Shown here piece by piece: positions 51,460-59,283 of a stretch of DNA of 64,000 nucleotides. The position numbers and the translations under genes are program-made. The stretch is from positions 496,001-560,000 of the forward strand of contig CAXXSC010000006.1 of assembly GCA_963668435.2 (NCBI GenBank), written 5' to 3'. How positions within the stretch are numbered: position 1 is the first letter of the stretch; the number at the start of each line of letters is the position of its first letter. The notes under the pieces are model-generated. The model saw only the letters and a list, made by a program, of their open reading frames with translations. It searched no databases and had not been told where the DNA came from. This stretch comes from G963668435 sp963668435. Lineage in GTDB: Bacteria > Latescibacterota > Latescibacteria > Latescibacterales > Latescibacteraceae.

Positions 51460-54441
51460 TTATTTTATGAGCGTCATTTTCATGGTGGAACTTTTCCCGC
51501 CGGCAGCGAGACGAGATATGTAGACGCCGGAGGAGACAGTCGAGCCGTTATCATCGAGCCCGTCCCAGATAACGGAGTGACTTCCGGCGGGCATATCACC
51601 GGTAACGAGCCGACGGACAAGCTGGCCCGTATAGTTGAAAATGTCGAGAGAAACCGGCCCCTCCCCGGGCAATGAGAAATCGATTGTCGTTGCCATATTG
51701 AACGGGTTGGGGTAATTCTGTTCGAGCTTGAATTCCGCCGGGAGAAAATCGGAGATGCCAGTGCTCCGAGCGACGCCGAACGATTCCGGAATAAAATCGC
51801 AGATATAGATATAATTTGTGTCGTTTGTTTCCATCAGATAGCATATCCGTGAGCCGTCGGGCGACCATTTGCCGAAAGAGTGCGGCGTCTCCTCGTCCGG
51901 GAAAAGCGGGTACATTTCGCCCGTGGGCGTTTCGTATACGAAAAGCCGTTTCCCCGGCGAGTCTTTCGTCCACGTGAAATCGGTATACATGATCCAGCGG
52001 CCGTCCGGTGAAACTTCGGGATAGTTGCGGTATTTCCCGTGACCGTCGTTCTCGTTGTACCATGTCATCTGTTCTGAATCCCCAGTGTTGATCTCGTAGC
52101 TGAACAGCTCGATTGCCTCGACTCCCTGACGGGAGGGCAGAACGATATGTGTGCCACCGGGGCTGAACGACGGCTTGCCGTAACGGCGCTCCATGTCGAC
52201 ATCGAGAAAACGTGTTTCCCCCGTTTTGGTATCGAGCAGGACAGGGAGCCCGTTCCTCTCGTTGTTATCAGGATTGGTGCCATCGTCGTAAAACAGGTAG
52301 GCGAGGTAACGCCCGTTGGGGCTCCAGGCGCAAGTATAGCCGTTTTCAACGATAATCCTGTGCTCCCCTGTTTCAATGTCGACACTTTCGATATTGGGGA
52401 AGGGGTTGGTGAAAATAGCTTTGTTGTTGATAATGCTGATCGTACTTCCGCGCGCGGTGTCGTACACATCTTTCTTGAACGTGATTTCACGGCCGTCCGG
52501 GCTGAATGTCAGCGATTCTATATTGCCCACGGGATAACCTTCATACTCGTTTTCAAAAATAAGTTCCGGCGCGCCGCCATCCACGGAAACGGTCCAAATC
52601 CTGCTCTGATCCGTGAACGCTATCAACAAGCCGTCAGGCGACCATGCCGGTTCGTTTTTCCATTTTGCTAGACCGTAATAGGTGGCGTACTTTTTCCGGT
52701 CCTCGCTGTTTTCAAAATCATAGTTGTAGTTTTCGTAATCGAACTCCACCGAGACACTCAACGCGGTCTTATGCGGCATTTCTATGGATTTGCCGTTAAA
52801 GACCGGGATATCGTGCCCGATGCCGTCAAAATGGTTTCCGGCGCTTGCATAACCCGGAACGAAAGACGTGCTGTCGTTTTCCGCTGTTCCATCCGCTTCC
52901 TCCCGATTCTCGTTGAACCAGTTGTCAGATACCGTTTCAGCGGTGAAAGACACTTCATCTTCGGCAGGCATGTCCGGGCCTGTATCATGCGGCATATCAT
53001 TTGCGATGAATCTGTCCGGAGTGTTTTCTGCCTGTGGATTTTCCTGAACGGTTGCTACTGGCAGCGCTGATTTTGCCGGATGTGTCTGTGATGTGTTTTC
53101 ATGTCTGGCGATGAAAGACAATGCCTTTCGCAGGGGGCTTTCGGGGGCATTTTCGGCGCTTACTGCTGTGGCTGTGTTCTCTTCCTCGGCGCTTTGCTGA
53201 CGTGCACCCCGTGGAAATGACAGCGTTTGCGCCAGTGACTGACGTGCCTCTGCGGGTGCTATCGTGACGGCCTGGACCAGCGGCAGGTTCCCGATGCAGG
53301 TTTCTATGCCTACAAGGCAGCCAAAAACAGACAGGACAGATGCCGCGGCGATACTCGCCATGTATGACATACCAGCTGACGGCCGCCGCATATCACGCCG
53401 GAATTCGACCACCCGCTTGATACGCCTTCTTATCAATGAGGGCGCGGAAAGCAGGCTGTTGCCCAGAACTGTGTAATAACAGGGCTCGGGAACTGCGAAA
53501 GACAGCGAGAAAAGGATGGTGGCATAGCGTTTCCTGCTCGGCATTGCCGCGACTACGATCTCATCGCAGACATAATCCGACAGTTCCTCAAGACGTTTTG
53601 ACACGAGCCAGAACAGCGGTTGGAACGGGAACAGAGCAATGGCACAGTAGCGAAACTGGTTCCACAGGAAATCATGCCGTTTAATATGCGCGGTCTCGTG
53701 GAGAAACACCTCCGGGCTGTCGATATTTTTTTCGGTCCCGCCCAAGGGCAGCAGGATATAAGGTTGTAACAGGCCCGCGGTCAGTGGGCTGTGTATTTTC
53801 GGGCTCTGGTACAGCGCTGGAGGAGCTACATTAAGGTATCGGGCGGCCTCTTCGCAGGCGCCGGTAAAGGCTTTTTTGGCGGTAAACGCATTTTTTCTCA
53901 ACAGGTAAAGGGAGATGAAAGCGCCGCAGTACTTGCATAACAATACTGCGCTTACCGTAAGCCACAGCAGGAAAAAAGCACAGTAGAACAGTTTCCGTAC
54001 CGTATATGTTTTCTCCGGCTGAATGCGGTAGACATTGCCTGTGGCGATAGCGCTGTGGTTTGCTGAAACTGCAGGGTGAGGGTTCTCATGTCCCCGTGAA
54101 GGCGATGAAAATGCTATAGGATTTTCACCGGCGTGCTGTTCGAAACTTATAATGGCTGGCAAGGCAGTGTCTGAAAGCTCGCGGCTGAGCGTGGTGCTTG
54201 TTGGTACTGTCTCAACATGGAGTGTTCCGGCGCGTTCAAAAGGCCAGAGCAGGGCAAGTATGGGCAGAAGGATGGCGGCGGCCAGTGTTATTCTCAGCGC
54301 GGCGGACTGTAGAAAAGCGCCGTAATACCTGAGCATATAGGATACAATGAGCCCGGGGACCAGTATGATTGTGGAATAAATGAGGATAACGACCGCAAGG
54401 TGGACAGCGGCGTTCGCGATGTCGATAAAAAATGGTGGCAC
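51460..54441 (-). CDS. BlaR1-like M56 metallopeptidase fused to surface beta-propeller and sorting-like module
   Basis: A 993-residue protein. The N-terminal 400 residues follow BlaR1/MecR1: several membrane helices (about 10-40, 50-66, 150-180), the zinc peptidase motif HETAH (248-252) in a large loop, the downstream EELSDYVCDE helix, and a final membrane helix (about 355-385). BlaR1 proteins carry an outer sensor domain here; this one has a low-complexity linker (about 390-550), then a TolB-like propeller (about 570-895) and a FlgD-like end (NYPNPFNMATTIDFS onward). The BlaI-type repressor gene lies 14 bp upstream. I infer a signalling protease whose external sensor is a propeller. Confidence 0.82.
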   Translation of the reverse strand: MPPFFIDIANAAVHLAVVILIYSTIILVPGLIVSYMLRYYGAFLQSAALRITLAAAILLPILALLWPFERAGTLHVETVPTSTTLSRELSDTALPAIISFEQHAGENPIAFSSPSRGHENPHPAVSANHSAIATGNVYRIQPEKTYTVRKLFYCAFFLLWLTVSAVLLCKYCGAFISLYLLRKNAFTAKKAFTGACEEAARYLNVAPPALYQSPKIHSPLTAGLLQPYILLPLGGTEKNIDSPEVFLHETAHIKRHDFLWNQFRYCAIALFPFQPLFWLVSKRLEELSDYVCDEIVVAAMPSRKRYATILFSLSFAVPEPCYYTVLGNSLLSAPSLIRRRIKRVVEFRRDMRRPSAGMSYMASIAAASVLSVFGCLVGIETCIGNLPLVQAVTIAPAEARQSLAQTLSFPRGARQQSAEEENTATAVSAENAPESPLRKALSFIARHENTSQTHPAKSALPVATVQENPQAENTPDRFIANDMPHDTGPDMPAEDEVSFTAETVSDNWFNENREEADGTAENDSTSFVPGYASAGNHFDGIGHDIPVFNGKSIEMPHKTALSVSVEFDYENYNYDFENSEDRKKYATYYGLAKWKNEPAWSPDGLLIAFTDQSRIWTVSVDGGAPELIFENEYEGYPVGNIESLTFSPDGREITFKKDVYDTARGSTISIINNKAIFTNPFPNIESVDIETGEHRIIVENGYTCAWSPNGRYLAYLFYDDGTNPDNNERNGLPVLLDTKTGETRFLDVDMERRYGKPSFSPGGTHIVLPSRQGVEAIELFSYEINTGDSEQMTWYNENDGHGKYRNYPEVSPDGRWIMYTDFTWTKDSPGKRLFVYETPTGEMYPLFPDEETPHSFGKWSPDGSRICYLMETNDTNYIYICDFIPESFGVARSTGISDFLPAEFKLEQNYPNPFNMATTIDFSLPGEGPVSLDIFNYTGQLVRRLVTGDMPAGSHSVIWDGLDDNGSTVSSGVYISRLAAGGKSSTMKMTLIK

Positions 54442-54455
54442 CTGACAGCCCAGTA

Positions 54456-54830
54456 TTAGTCGTCAACGCCGTCAATGATTTCCAGTGTCCGCATCATTTC
54501 TTCAGGCGAGACATATTTATGTTTCGCAAGGTAGGCAACCAGGGATTCCGCCGATCCGGCAAAAAGAAGATCGATCAGTTCCTGCGTTTTTTTCGTGGTC
54601 ACCTGCTCTTTGTCGAGCAGCGGGAAGTATATGAAAGTCCGCTCCTCCCGGTCGTGTCCGACAACGCCCTGCGATTCGAGCGCCCTGAGATGAGACTGCA
54701 CAGTGCTGTGAGCAACAGGTTCGAGCCTGTTGATCGCATCGGTTATCTCCTGTGCGGCAGCTCTGCCGTTCTCCCAGAGCACCTGCATGATTCTTGTTCT
54801 GATTCTGCCAAGCACCGGTCCGCTTTTCAC
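54456..54830 (-). CDS. BlaI/MecI/CopY-family repressor
   Basis: A 124-residue winged-helix protein of the penicillinase-repressor family: RIRTRIMQVLWENGRAAAQEITDAINR and HSTVQSHLRALESQGVVGHDREERTFIYFPLL. Members bind operators as dimers and are released when the partner BlaR1-type protease triggers their cleavage. The partner gene follows 14 bp downstream in the same operon. The cleavage region cannot be pinned down. It probably represses its own operon and perhaps the propeller genes nearby, which share promoter-region motifs. Confidence 0.9.
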   Translation of the reverse strand: MKSGPVLGRIRTRIMQVLWENGRAAAQEITDAINRLEPVAHSTVQSHLRALESQGVVGHDREERTFIYFPLLDKEQVTTKKTQELIDLLFAGSAESLVAYLAKHKYVSPEEMMRTLEIIDGVDD

Positions 54831-54861
54831 AACATATCTCCTGAATAAGTATTACCAACAA

Positions 54862-54890
54862 AATCTATTTACTAAATGTTGTTTTGTCAA
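54862..54890 (-). promoter_or_regulatory. Promoter of blaI/blaR1-like operon
   Basis: TTGACA and TAGATT 17 bp apart. The plus-strand motif ATTACCAACAAAAT-CTA-TTTAC (54851-54872) overlaps it and closely matches 46137-46154; possible BlaI-type operator. Confidence 0.6.
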
Positions 54891-54941
54891 GAGATTTTTT
54901 CACGGCTGACATCTCTGCCCGTTTTCACTGTCGCAAACAAT

Positions 54942-54974
54942 AAAAAAAGGGCGCCATCATCTGACGCCCCTTTA
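54942..54974 (-). terminator. Terminator of candidate small RNA
   Basis: On the minus strand GGGCG...CGCCC stem followed by seven T. Confidence 0.8.
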
Positions 54975-55215
54975 ATCCCTGGCCTGAACCGGTTGTTTAC
55001 CCTCGGTACATCACCCAACACCAAGGTTCCCGGCCGGAGATGTTTTTCACCTGTCATGTTCCTGTCCACCCGCTGCACTAAATGGCCTGTAACAGATGAA
55101 ACGGTCGGTGCATAAAGCCCACACGCTCTGATGACCCCCCGGAATTCCGAAAGTTCTCCTGCATGGAAAATTCGGCTTCCCCGGAATATGACAGTAGTAA
55201 ATCGATCCCTCAACA
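54942..55215 (-). ncRNA. Candidate structured small RNA, about 270 nt
   Basis: A perfect-spacing promoter (55221-55249) and a rho-independent terminator enclose about 270 bases. The overlapping minus-strand open frame begins upstream of the promoter -10 and has no ribosome site, so translation is unlikely. The RNA would fold well: an 11-bp hairpin CCGAATTTTCC-ATGCA-GGAGAACTTTCGG near 55142-55170 and a second around ACCTTGGT...ACCGAGGGT. I compared it by eye with 6S RNA, tmRNA, RNase P and SRP RNA and saw no clear match. Confidence 0.5.
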
Positions 55216-55220
55216 AAAGC

Positions 55221-55249
55221 AGTATAAACGAGGTTTGAGTTTTTGTCAA
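55221..55249 (-). promoter_or_regulatory. Promoter of candidate small RNA, TTGACA-17-TATACT
   Basis: Consensus -35 at 55244-55249 and near-consensus -10 at 55221-55226 on the minus strand. Confidence 0.8.
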
Positions 55250-55359
55250 GCAAAATGTTTATCGCGGTAAATTATTATGTGTGTTTCTATTTCTGGCTTT
55301 TTTTCCGTTGTGTATGTATATTTTCAACATAGCTTACTCTACATAAGGATAAAAAAAAT

Positions 55360-55659
55360 ATGGATGAACCGAATATTTTCGAAAAAATACCCTGCAGTGA
55401 AGCGGATTGTCCCGAACGTATCGACTGCTGCACCACGGTCCGCTGGCGCATTTCGCGGGATGATTTCAACGACAACCGTTTCAGGGAATGGTGGATGCTT
55501 CATGAGGGCGCCAGAATCTACGAGGAGGACGGTGTCTGTTATATCCAGTGGCCCATGCGCTGCCGGAATGTCGCCGAGGACGGTCTCTCATGCACCGATT
55601 ACGAGAACCGCCCTGAAATCTGCAGAAAATATGTATGTCACCACATGACAGGGAAATAA
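55360..55659 (+). CDS. YkgJ-like cysteine-cluster protein
   Basis: A 99-residue cytoplasmic protein with cysteines spaced as in YkgJ/UPF0153 zinc- or iron-chelating proteins: CSEADCPERIDCC at the start and CRNV...CTDYENRPEICRKYVC at the end. The YENRPEICRKY ending is typical. The biochemical role of the family is not known; metal binding is inferred from the cysteines. A separate transcript from the small-RNA promoter, which points the other way. Confidence 0.7.
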   Translation: MDEPNIFEKIPCSEADCPERIDCCTTVRWRISRDDFNDNRFREWWMLHEGARIYEEDGVCYIQWPMRCRNVAEDGLSCTDYENRPEICRKYVCHHMTGK

Positions 55660-55735
55660 CACGGGACGTGATTTGTCGCTAAGCATCACGGTTATATGAA
55701 CAGTTTTCCATTAACTTGCAGCACAGGAGGCCGCT

Positions 55736-56032
55736 ATGGAGACAGTCGTGGTTTACAGCACCTGGGAGGAACCTTTGGCGGATATGGTGCTCGGACTCCT
55801 CCAGGCAGAGGGTATCAATGCGGTCAAACGCGATTCAGGCCTGAGAAGTTCCATAGCCGTTGCTGTGGACGGTCTTGGCGAGATCGATATCCTCGTTCAC
55901 GAGGATGAGGTCGAGACCGCTACGGAGGTTCTTAAGGTAAGGATGCCGGACAGTTCGGATACCGATGAAAGTGATGTTGATGACGATGAAATCGACATTG
56001 ATGATGGCGAAGAAAATGATGAAGAGAGCTGA
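55736..56032 (+). CDS. DUF2007 putative signal-transducing protein
   Basis: A 98-residue protein whose first 68 residues fit DUF2007 (VVVYSTWEEPLADMVLGLLQAEGINAV ... IDILVHEDEVETATEVL), a small alpha/beta domain related to PII-like folds. The tail is a highly acidic Asp/Glu/Ser run. GGAGG precedes the ATG. Role unknown; the acidic tail is unusual in its length. Confidence 0.8.
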   Translation: METVVVYSTWEEPLADMVLGLLQAEGINAVKRDSGLRSSIAVAVDGLGEIDILVHEDEVETATEVLKVRMPDSSDTDESDVDDDEIDIDDGEENDEES

Positions 56033-56165
56033 AGGGCAGCTATATTAATTCCATGAAATTATAAAATATATCCCTAGCGGCTTTTGTTTCTGATTGCAGC
56101 GGCACCGGACGGTGTTGTTCGGAAACGGCGGAACGGGATACGAAATACAGGCAAGTGACAAAAGT

Positions 56166-56606
56166 ATGATAGAAAAAATAAGCTGCCCGTCCTGCGGACA
56201 CGTTACCGAGCGTTATAAGAATCCGTTTCCCACCGCCGATGTCATTGTCGATATCGGTGGCAGGATTGTGCTTGTCAAGCGCAAGAATCCGCCGTTCGGC
56301 TGGGCCATACCCGGTGGTTTCATCGATTACAACGAGAGCGCGGAGGATGCCGCTGTCCGTGAGATCGAAGAAGAGACAGGGCTGACAGTAAAGGACCTCT
56401 GCCTGTTCGGGGTCTATTCCGATCCGGCGCGCGATCCCCGTTTTCACACCCTTACAGTCGTGTTCACCGCAAGCGCCGAGGGAGCGCCCGCCGCCGGTGA
56501 CGATGCCGCCGAGGCATGTCTTTTTGCACCCGGCGAACTGCCCGAACCGCTGGCGTTCGATCATGCCGCCATCCTCGAGGAATATTTCAAGAGAAAAGAC
56601 CGATAA
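56166..56606 (+). CDS. NUDIX hydrolase
   Basis: A 146-residue enzyme. Start chosen at MIEKISCPSCG. A partial zinc-ribbon-like CPSCG leads into the NUDIX domain with the full box GGFIDYNESAEDAAVREIEEETGL (split here as GGFIDYNESAEDAAV + REIEEETGL). NUDIX enzymes hydrolyse nucleoside diphosphates linked to another group, with Mg2+; this subtype (NPFPTADVIVDIGGRIVLVKR, PFGWAIPGGF) resembles ADP-ribose or NADH pyrophosphatases. It is followed 14 bp later by the amidohydrolase gene. Confidence 0.9.
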   Translation: MIEKISCPSCGHVTERYKNPFPTADVIVDIGGRIVLVKRKNPPFGWAIPGGFIDYNESAEDAAVREIEEETGLTVKDLCLFGVYSDPARDPRFHTLTVVFTASAEGAPAAGDDAAEACLFAPGELPEPLAFDHAAILEEYFKRKDR

Positions 56607-56620
56607 AGAAAGGATTACTT

Positions 56621-58309
56621 ATGAGATTCACCGCCCTTGCACTGTATTCACTGTCCTGTTTGACACTGATGTTCCTGGCGTTTTCCTGTGCCGGACCCTC
56701 TGTCCCGCCGGCCGACCTTGTCCTGCTCAACGGCAAAATTGCGACTGTCGACGAGGATTTCTCGTTTGCCGAGGCTGTCGCTGTCACAGACGGCCGTATC
56801 ACGAAAGTCGGCACGACCAAGGACATCGAGGCATATATCGGACCGGACACCGAACGTATCGACTGCGAGGGCCGTCTGGTGACCCCGGGGCTCATCGATG
56901 CCCACGGGCACGTGCTGAGCCTTGGTGACGCCATCGCCGACCTCGATTTCCGCGGCACGAAAAGTTTCGAGGAGATCATCGGCATGATCGCCGACTATGC
57001 CGCGACAAGACCGGCAGGCGAATGGATTTTCGGCAGCAACTGGGATCAGGAGGACTGGCCGGAAGGTAAGTTCCCCTGGCATGACAAGCTTTCGAAAGCG
57101 GTGCCCGATCATCCGGTCTGGATATCCCGTGTGGACTATCATGCGATGATCACCAACGATCTCGGCTTGAAAATCGCCGGTATTACACGGGACACGAAAG
57201 ATCCGGAGGGCGGCGAGATCCTCCGCAAGGCAAACGGCGAACCCACCGGCGTTTTTGTCGATAACGCCATATCACTGGTCTCGAAACACATTCCCGACAC
57301 CTCGCAGGAACAGATTCGGGAGCGTCTTGTCCTCGCCTCTGAAAGCTGCCTTTCGGTGGGGCTCACCGGTGTGCATGATGCGGGCTGTTCCCCGGCTATG
57401 ATCGAGAATTATAAGAAGATTATCGACGAGGGCAAGCTGGGAATCCGCATTTACGCCATGCTCGGCAATCCGCATCTCGATGATGTCACCGAATATCTCA
57501 CGAAGAATAAAGTCGACAACTATGGCGACAACATGCTCAAGGTCAACTGCATCAAGCTTTTCATGGACGGCGCCATGGGTTCGCGCGGCGCGCTCCTGTT
57601 CGAGGACTATTCGGATCGCTCCGGATACCGCGGCCTCGCAACACTGAGCTACGAGGATGCGCTCGCGATTTCCCGTGCCGCGCTCAAGACCGGCTGCCAG
57701 GTTGCAACCCACGCTATCGGCGACAAGGCAAACCGTCTTATCCTCGATGCCTACGAGAAAGCGCTTGCCGAAAATCCGAAAGATGATCACCGTTTCCGTG
57801 TCGAGCACGCTCAGGTACTTGCCCCTGAGGATTTCAAGCGATTCAAACCGCTCGGCGTGCTGCCCTCCATGCAGCCGACACATGCCACCTCCGACATGTA
57901 CTGGGCGGAAGACCGTCTGGGCCCGGTTCGTGTCAAGGGCTCCTACGCGCTCGGCTCAGTCCTCCGCGAGGGCAATATCATTCCCTGCGGTTCCGATTTC
58001 CCGGTCGAGGAGAATAATCCCATGCTCGGCGTGTATGCCGCGATCACCCGTCAGGACCCCTCCGGCTGGCCCGAGGGCGGCTGGTTCCCCGACCAGTGCA
58101 TGACCCGCGAGCAGGTGCTCAGGGGATTCACTATCTGGGCCGCGTACGCCTCGTTCCAGGACGATATCCTCGGCTCGATCGAGGAGGGCAAGCTAGCCGA
58201 TATGACCATCCTGTCGAAAGACATCCTTACGGTTGACCCGAAAGAAATTCTCACAACAGAATCTGTCATGACCATTGTCGGCGGCGAGGTAAAATACCGC
58301 AGGAACTGA
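56621..58309 (+). CDS. YtcJ-like amidohydrolase lipoprotein
   Basis: A 562-residue metal-dependent hydrolase. I start at MRFTALALYSL, just after AGGA; a lipobox (AFSC) shows that it is anchored to a membrane outside the cytoplasm. The amidohydrolase-3 (YtcJ) pattern is clear: VTPGLIDAHGHVLSLG with the HxH metal ligands, VNCIKLFMDGAMGSRGALL, ATHAIGDKANRLILDAYE, RVEHAQVL and PCGSDFPVEENNPMLG. The substrate is unknown; relatives act on N-acyl amino acids or other amides. A clear terminator follows. Confidence 0.88.
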   Translation: MRFTALALYSLSCLTLMFLAFSCAGPSVPPADLVLLNGKIATVDEDFSFAEAVAVTDGRITKVGTTKDIEAYIGPDTERIDCEGRLVTPGLIDAHGHVLSLGDAIADLDFRGTKSFEEIIGMIADYAATRPAGEWIFGSNWDQEDWPEGKFPWHDKLSKAVPDHPVWISRVDYHAMITNDLGLKIAGITRDTKDPEGGEILRKANGEPTGVFVDNAISLVSKHIPDTSQEQIRERLVLASESCLSVGLTGVHDAGCSPAMIENYKKIIDEGKLGIRIYAMLGNPHLDDVTEYLTKNKVDNYGDNMLKVNCIKLFMDGAMGSRGALLFEDYSDRSGYRGLATLSYEDALAISRAALKTGCQVATHAIGDKANRLILDAYEKALAENPKDDHRFRVEHAQVLAPEDFKRFKPLGVLPSMQPTHATSDMYWAEDRLGPVRVKGSYALGSVLREGNIIPCGSDFPVEENNPMLGVYAAITRQDPSGWPEGGWFPDQCMTREQVLRGFTIWAAYASFQDDILGSIEEGKLADMTILSKDILTVDPKEILTTESVMTIVGGEVKYRRN

Positions 58310-58335
58310 TTGAGTGGTCTACTGGTTTACATAAG

Positions 58336-58365
58336 CGCCCGGTCGAAATGCCGGGCGTTTTTTTT
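58336..58365 (+). terminator. Terminator of amidohydrolase gene
   Basis: CGCCCGG and CCGGGCG stem followed by eight T. Confidence 0.92.
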
Positions 58366-58505
58366 GTGGGGGGCCCCTTCCGTCGCTAAGCGACACCTTC
58401 CCCCAGAGGGGGCAGGCTAAAAGAATAGTCGAAGAAACACCCCTTCCCCTCCTTGTATGTTAACAAGGAGGAATAAAAGAGATTATATTAGCAAGCAGTA
58501 ACTGC

Positions 58506-58537
58506 CCCTTCCAGTACCCCCGGGGGTACTGGAAGGG
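58506..58537. repeat. 32-bp perfect palindrome
   Basis: Arms CCCTTCCAGTACCCCC and GGGGGTACTGGAAGGG meet without a loop. It lies just outside or within the non-coding end of the IS110 remnant. Confidence 0.85.
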
Positions 58538-58670
58538 ATCGGATGAGAGATCGATGTCCCCTTGGTCATGAGACCGTCCCAGAGCCTGATCCTCATTCGA
58601 TTGTGCGCCATAATCCCGAACAGTCGCAAGGGCCTTAAGAGCCCGCATTTGCACGGAAGGGGACGACGCT

Positions 58671-59019
58671 GTGAACACTATATTTATAGGCATCGACATC
58701 GCAAAAGATACATTCGACATCCATGTAAAACCGACCAATGAAACCTGGTCAGGCTGAGCTTGCGCCCATGAACCGCGACAGCGGAACGTTCCGTGGCAGA
58801 CGTATGATTATCGGCGGTAGAGCTGTGGTTCGATCACAACTCTATATGGCGGCAATGTCAGCTATTAAATGGAATCCGTTCATTGAGCGATACTATAATC
58901 GCCTGATGTCGAAAGGAAAGCCCTTTAAGGTCGCTATCACCGCCTGTATGAGAATATTACTCACTAGTCTCAATGCTGTCATGCGTGACTCACGTACATG
59001 GCAGCCTGTTACCCCTTGA
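58671..59019 (+). pseudogene. IS110-family transposase, internally deleted
   Basis: The start (GTG; VNTIFIGIDIAKDTFDIHVK) is the DEDD N-terminus of IS110 transposases. After 28 codons the frame stops, and a second frame from about 58744 gives the C-terminal part (ELAPMNRDSGTFRGRRMIIGG, VVRSQLYMAAMSA, KPFKVAITACMRILL). Some 200 central residues are missing. The 130 bp upstream (GGGCCTTAAGAGCCCGC and neighbours) are the typical non-coding left end, which in active IS110 elements encodes the bridge RNA. The remnant is not functional. Confidence 0.88.
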
Positions 59020-59283
59020 CTTTTAACACAGTCGCTATGGGGGAAGGGGCCGGGGGTTAGGGGGGTGTCTGAACCGCTGATTGCGATGATGAAATGATGA
59101 ACTATTATGAAAGAAAAAACGTTGCTGACAAGAAGTGCTGAGGTGTTTGGGTCGTGATTATTTGTGAGGGGAGCGGTTGAGGAAAAAGTGAAATGGGAAG
59201 GTGGATATTTGGGTTTTGTTATTGACTTTTGTTAATTGTTGTTATATTTGTATATATTGAACAGTCAAATAGCGGGGTGTTGA

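Larger units (their letters stand above)
58366..59283. other. Gene-poor region with mosaic repeats and IS110 remnant
   Basis: Contains a hairpin-rich mosaic repeat (58370-58425), a 32-bp perfect palindrome (58506-58537), the left non-coding end and deleted transposase of an IS110-type element (about 58540-59030) and a second mosaic piece (59030-59070). No intact gene. Confidence 0.65.

Noticed and set aside
54887..55249. 120-codon minus-strand frame
   Set aside because: Its start lies in the -35 box of a strong promoter, so it would not be in the transcript; small RNA preferred.
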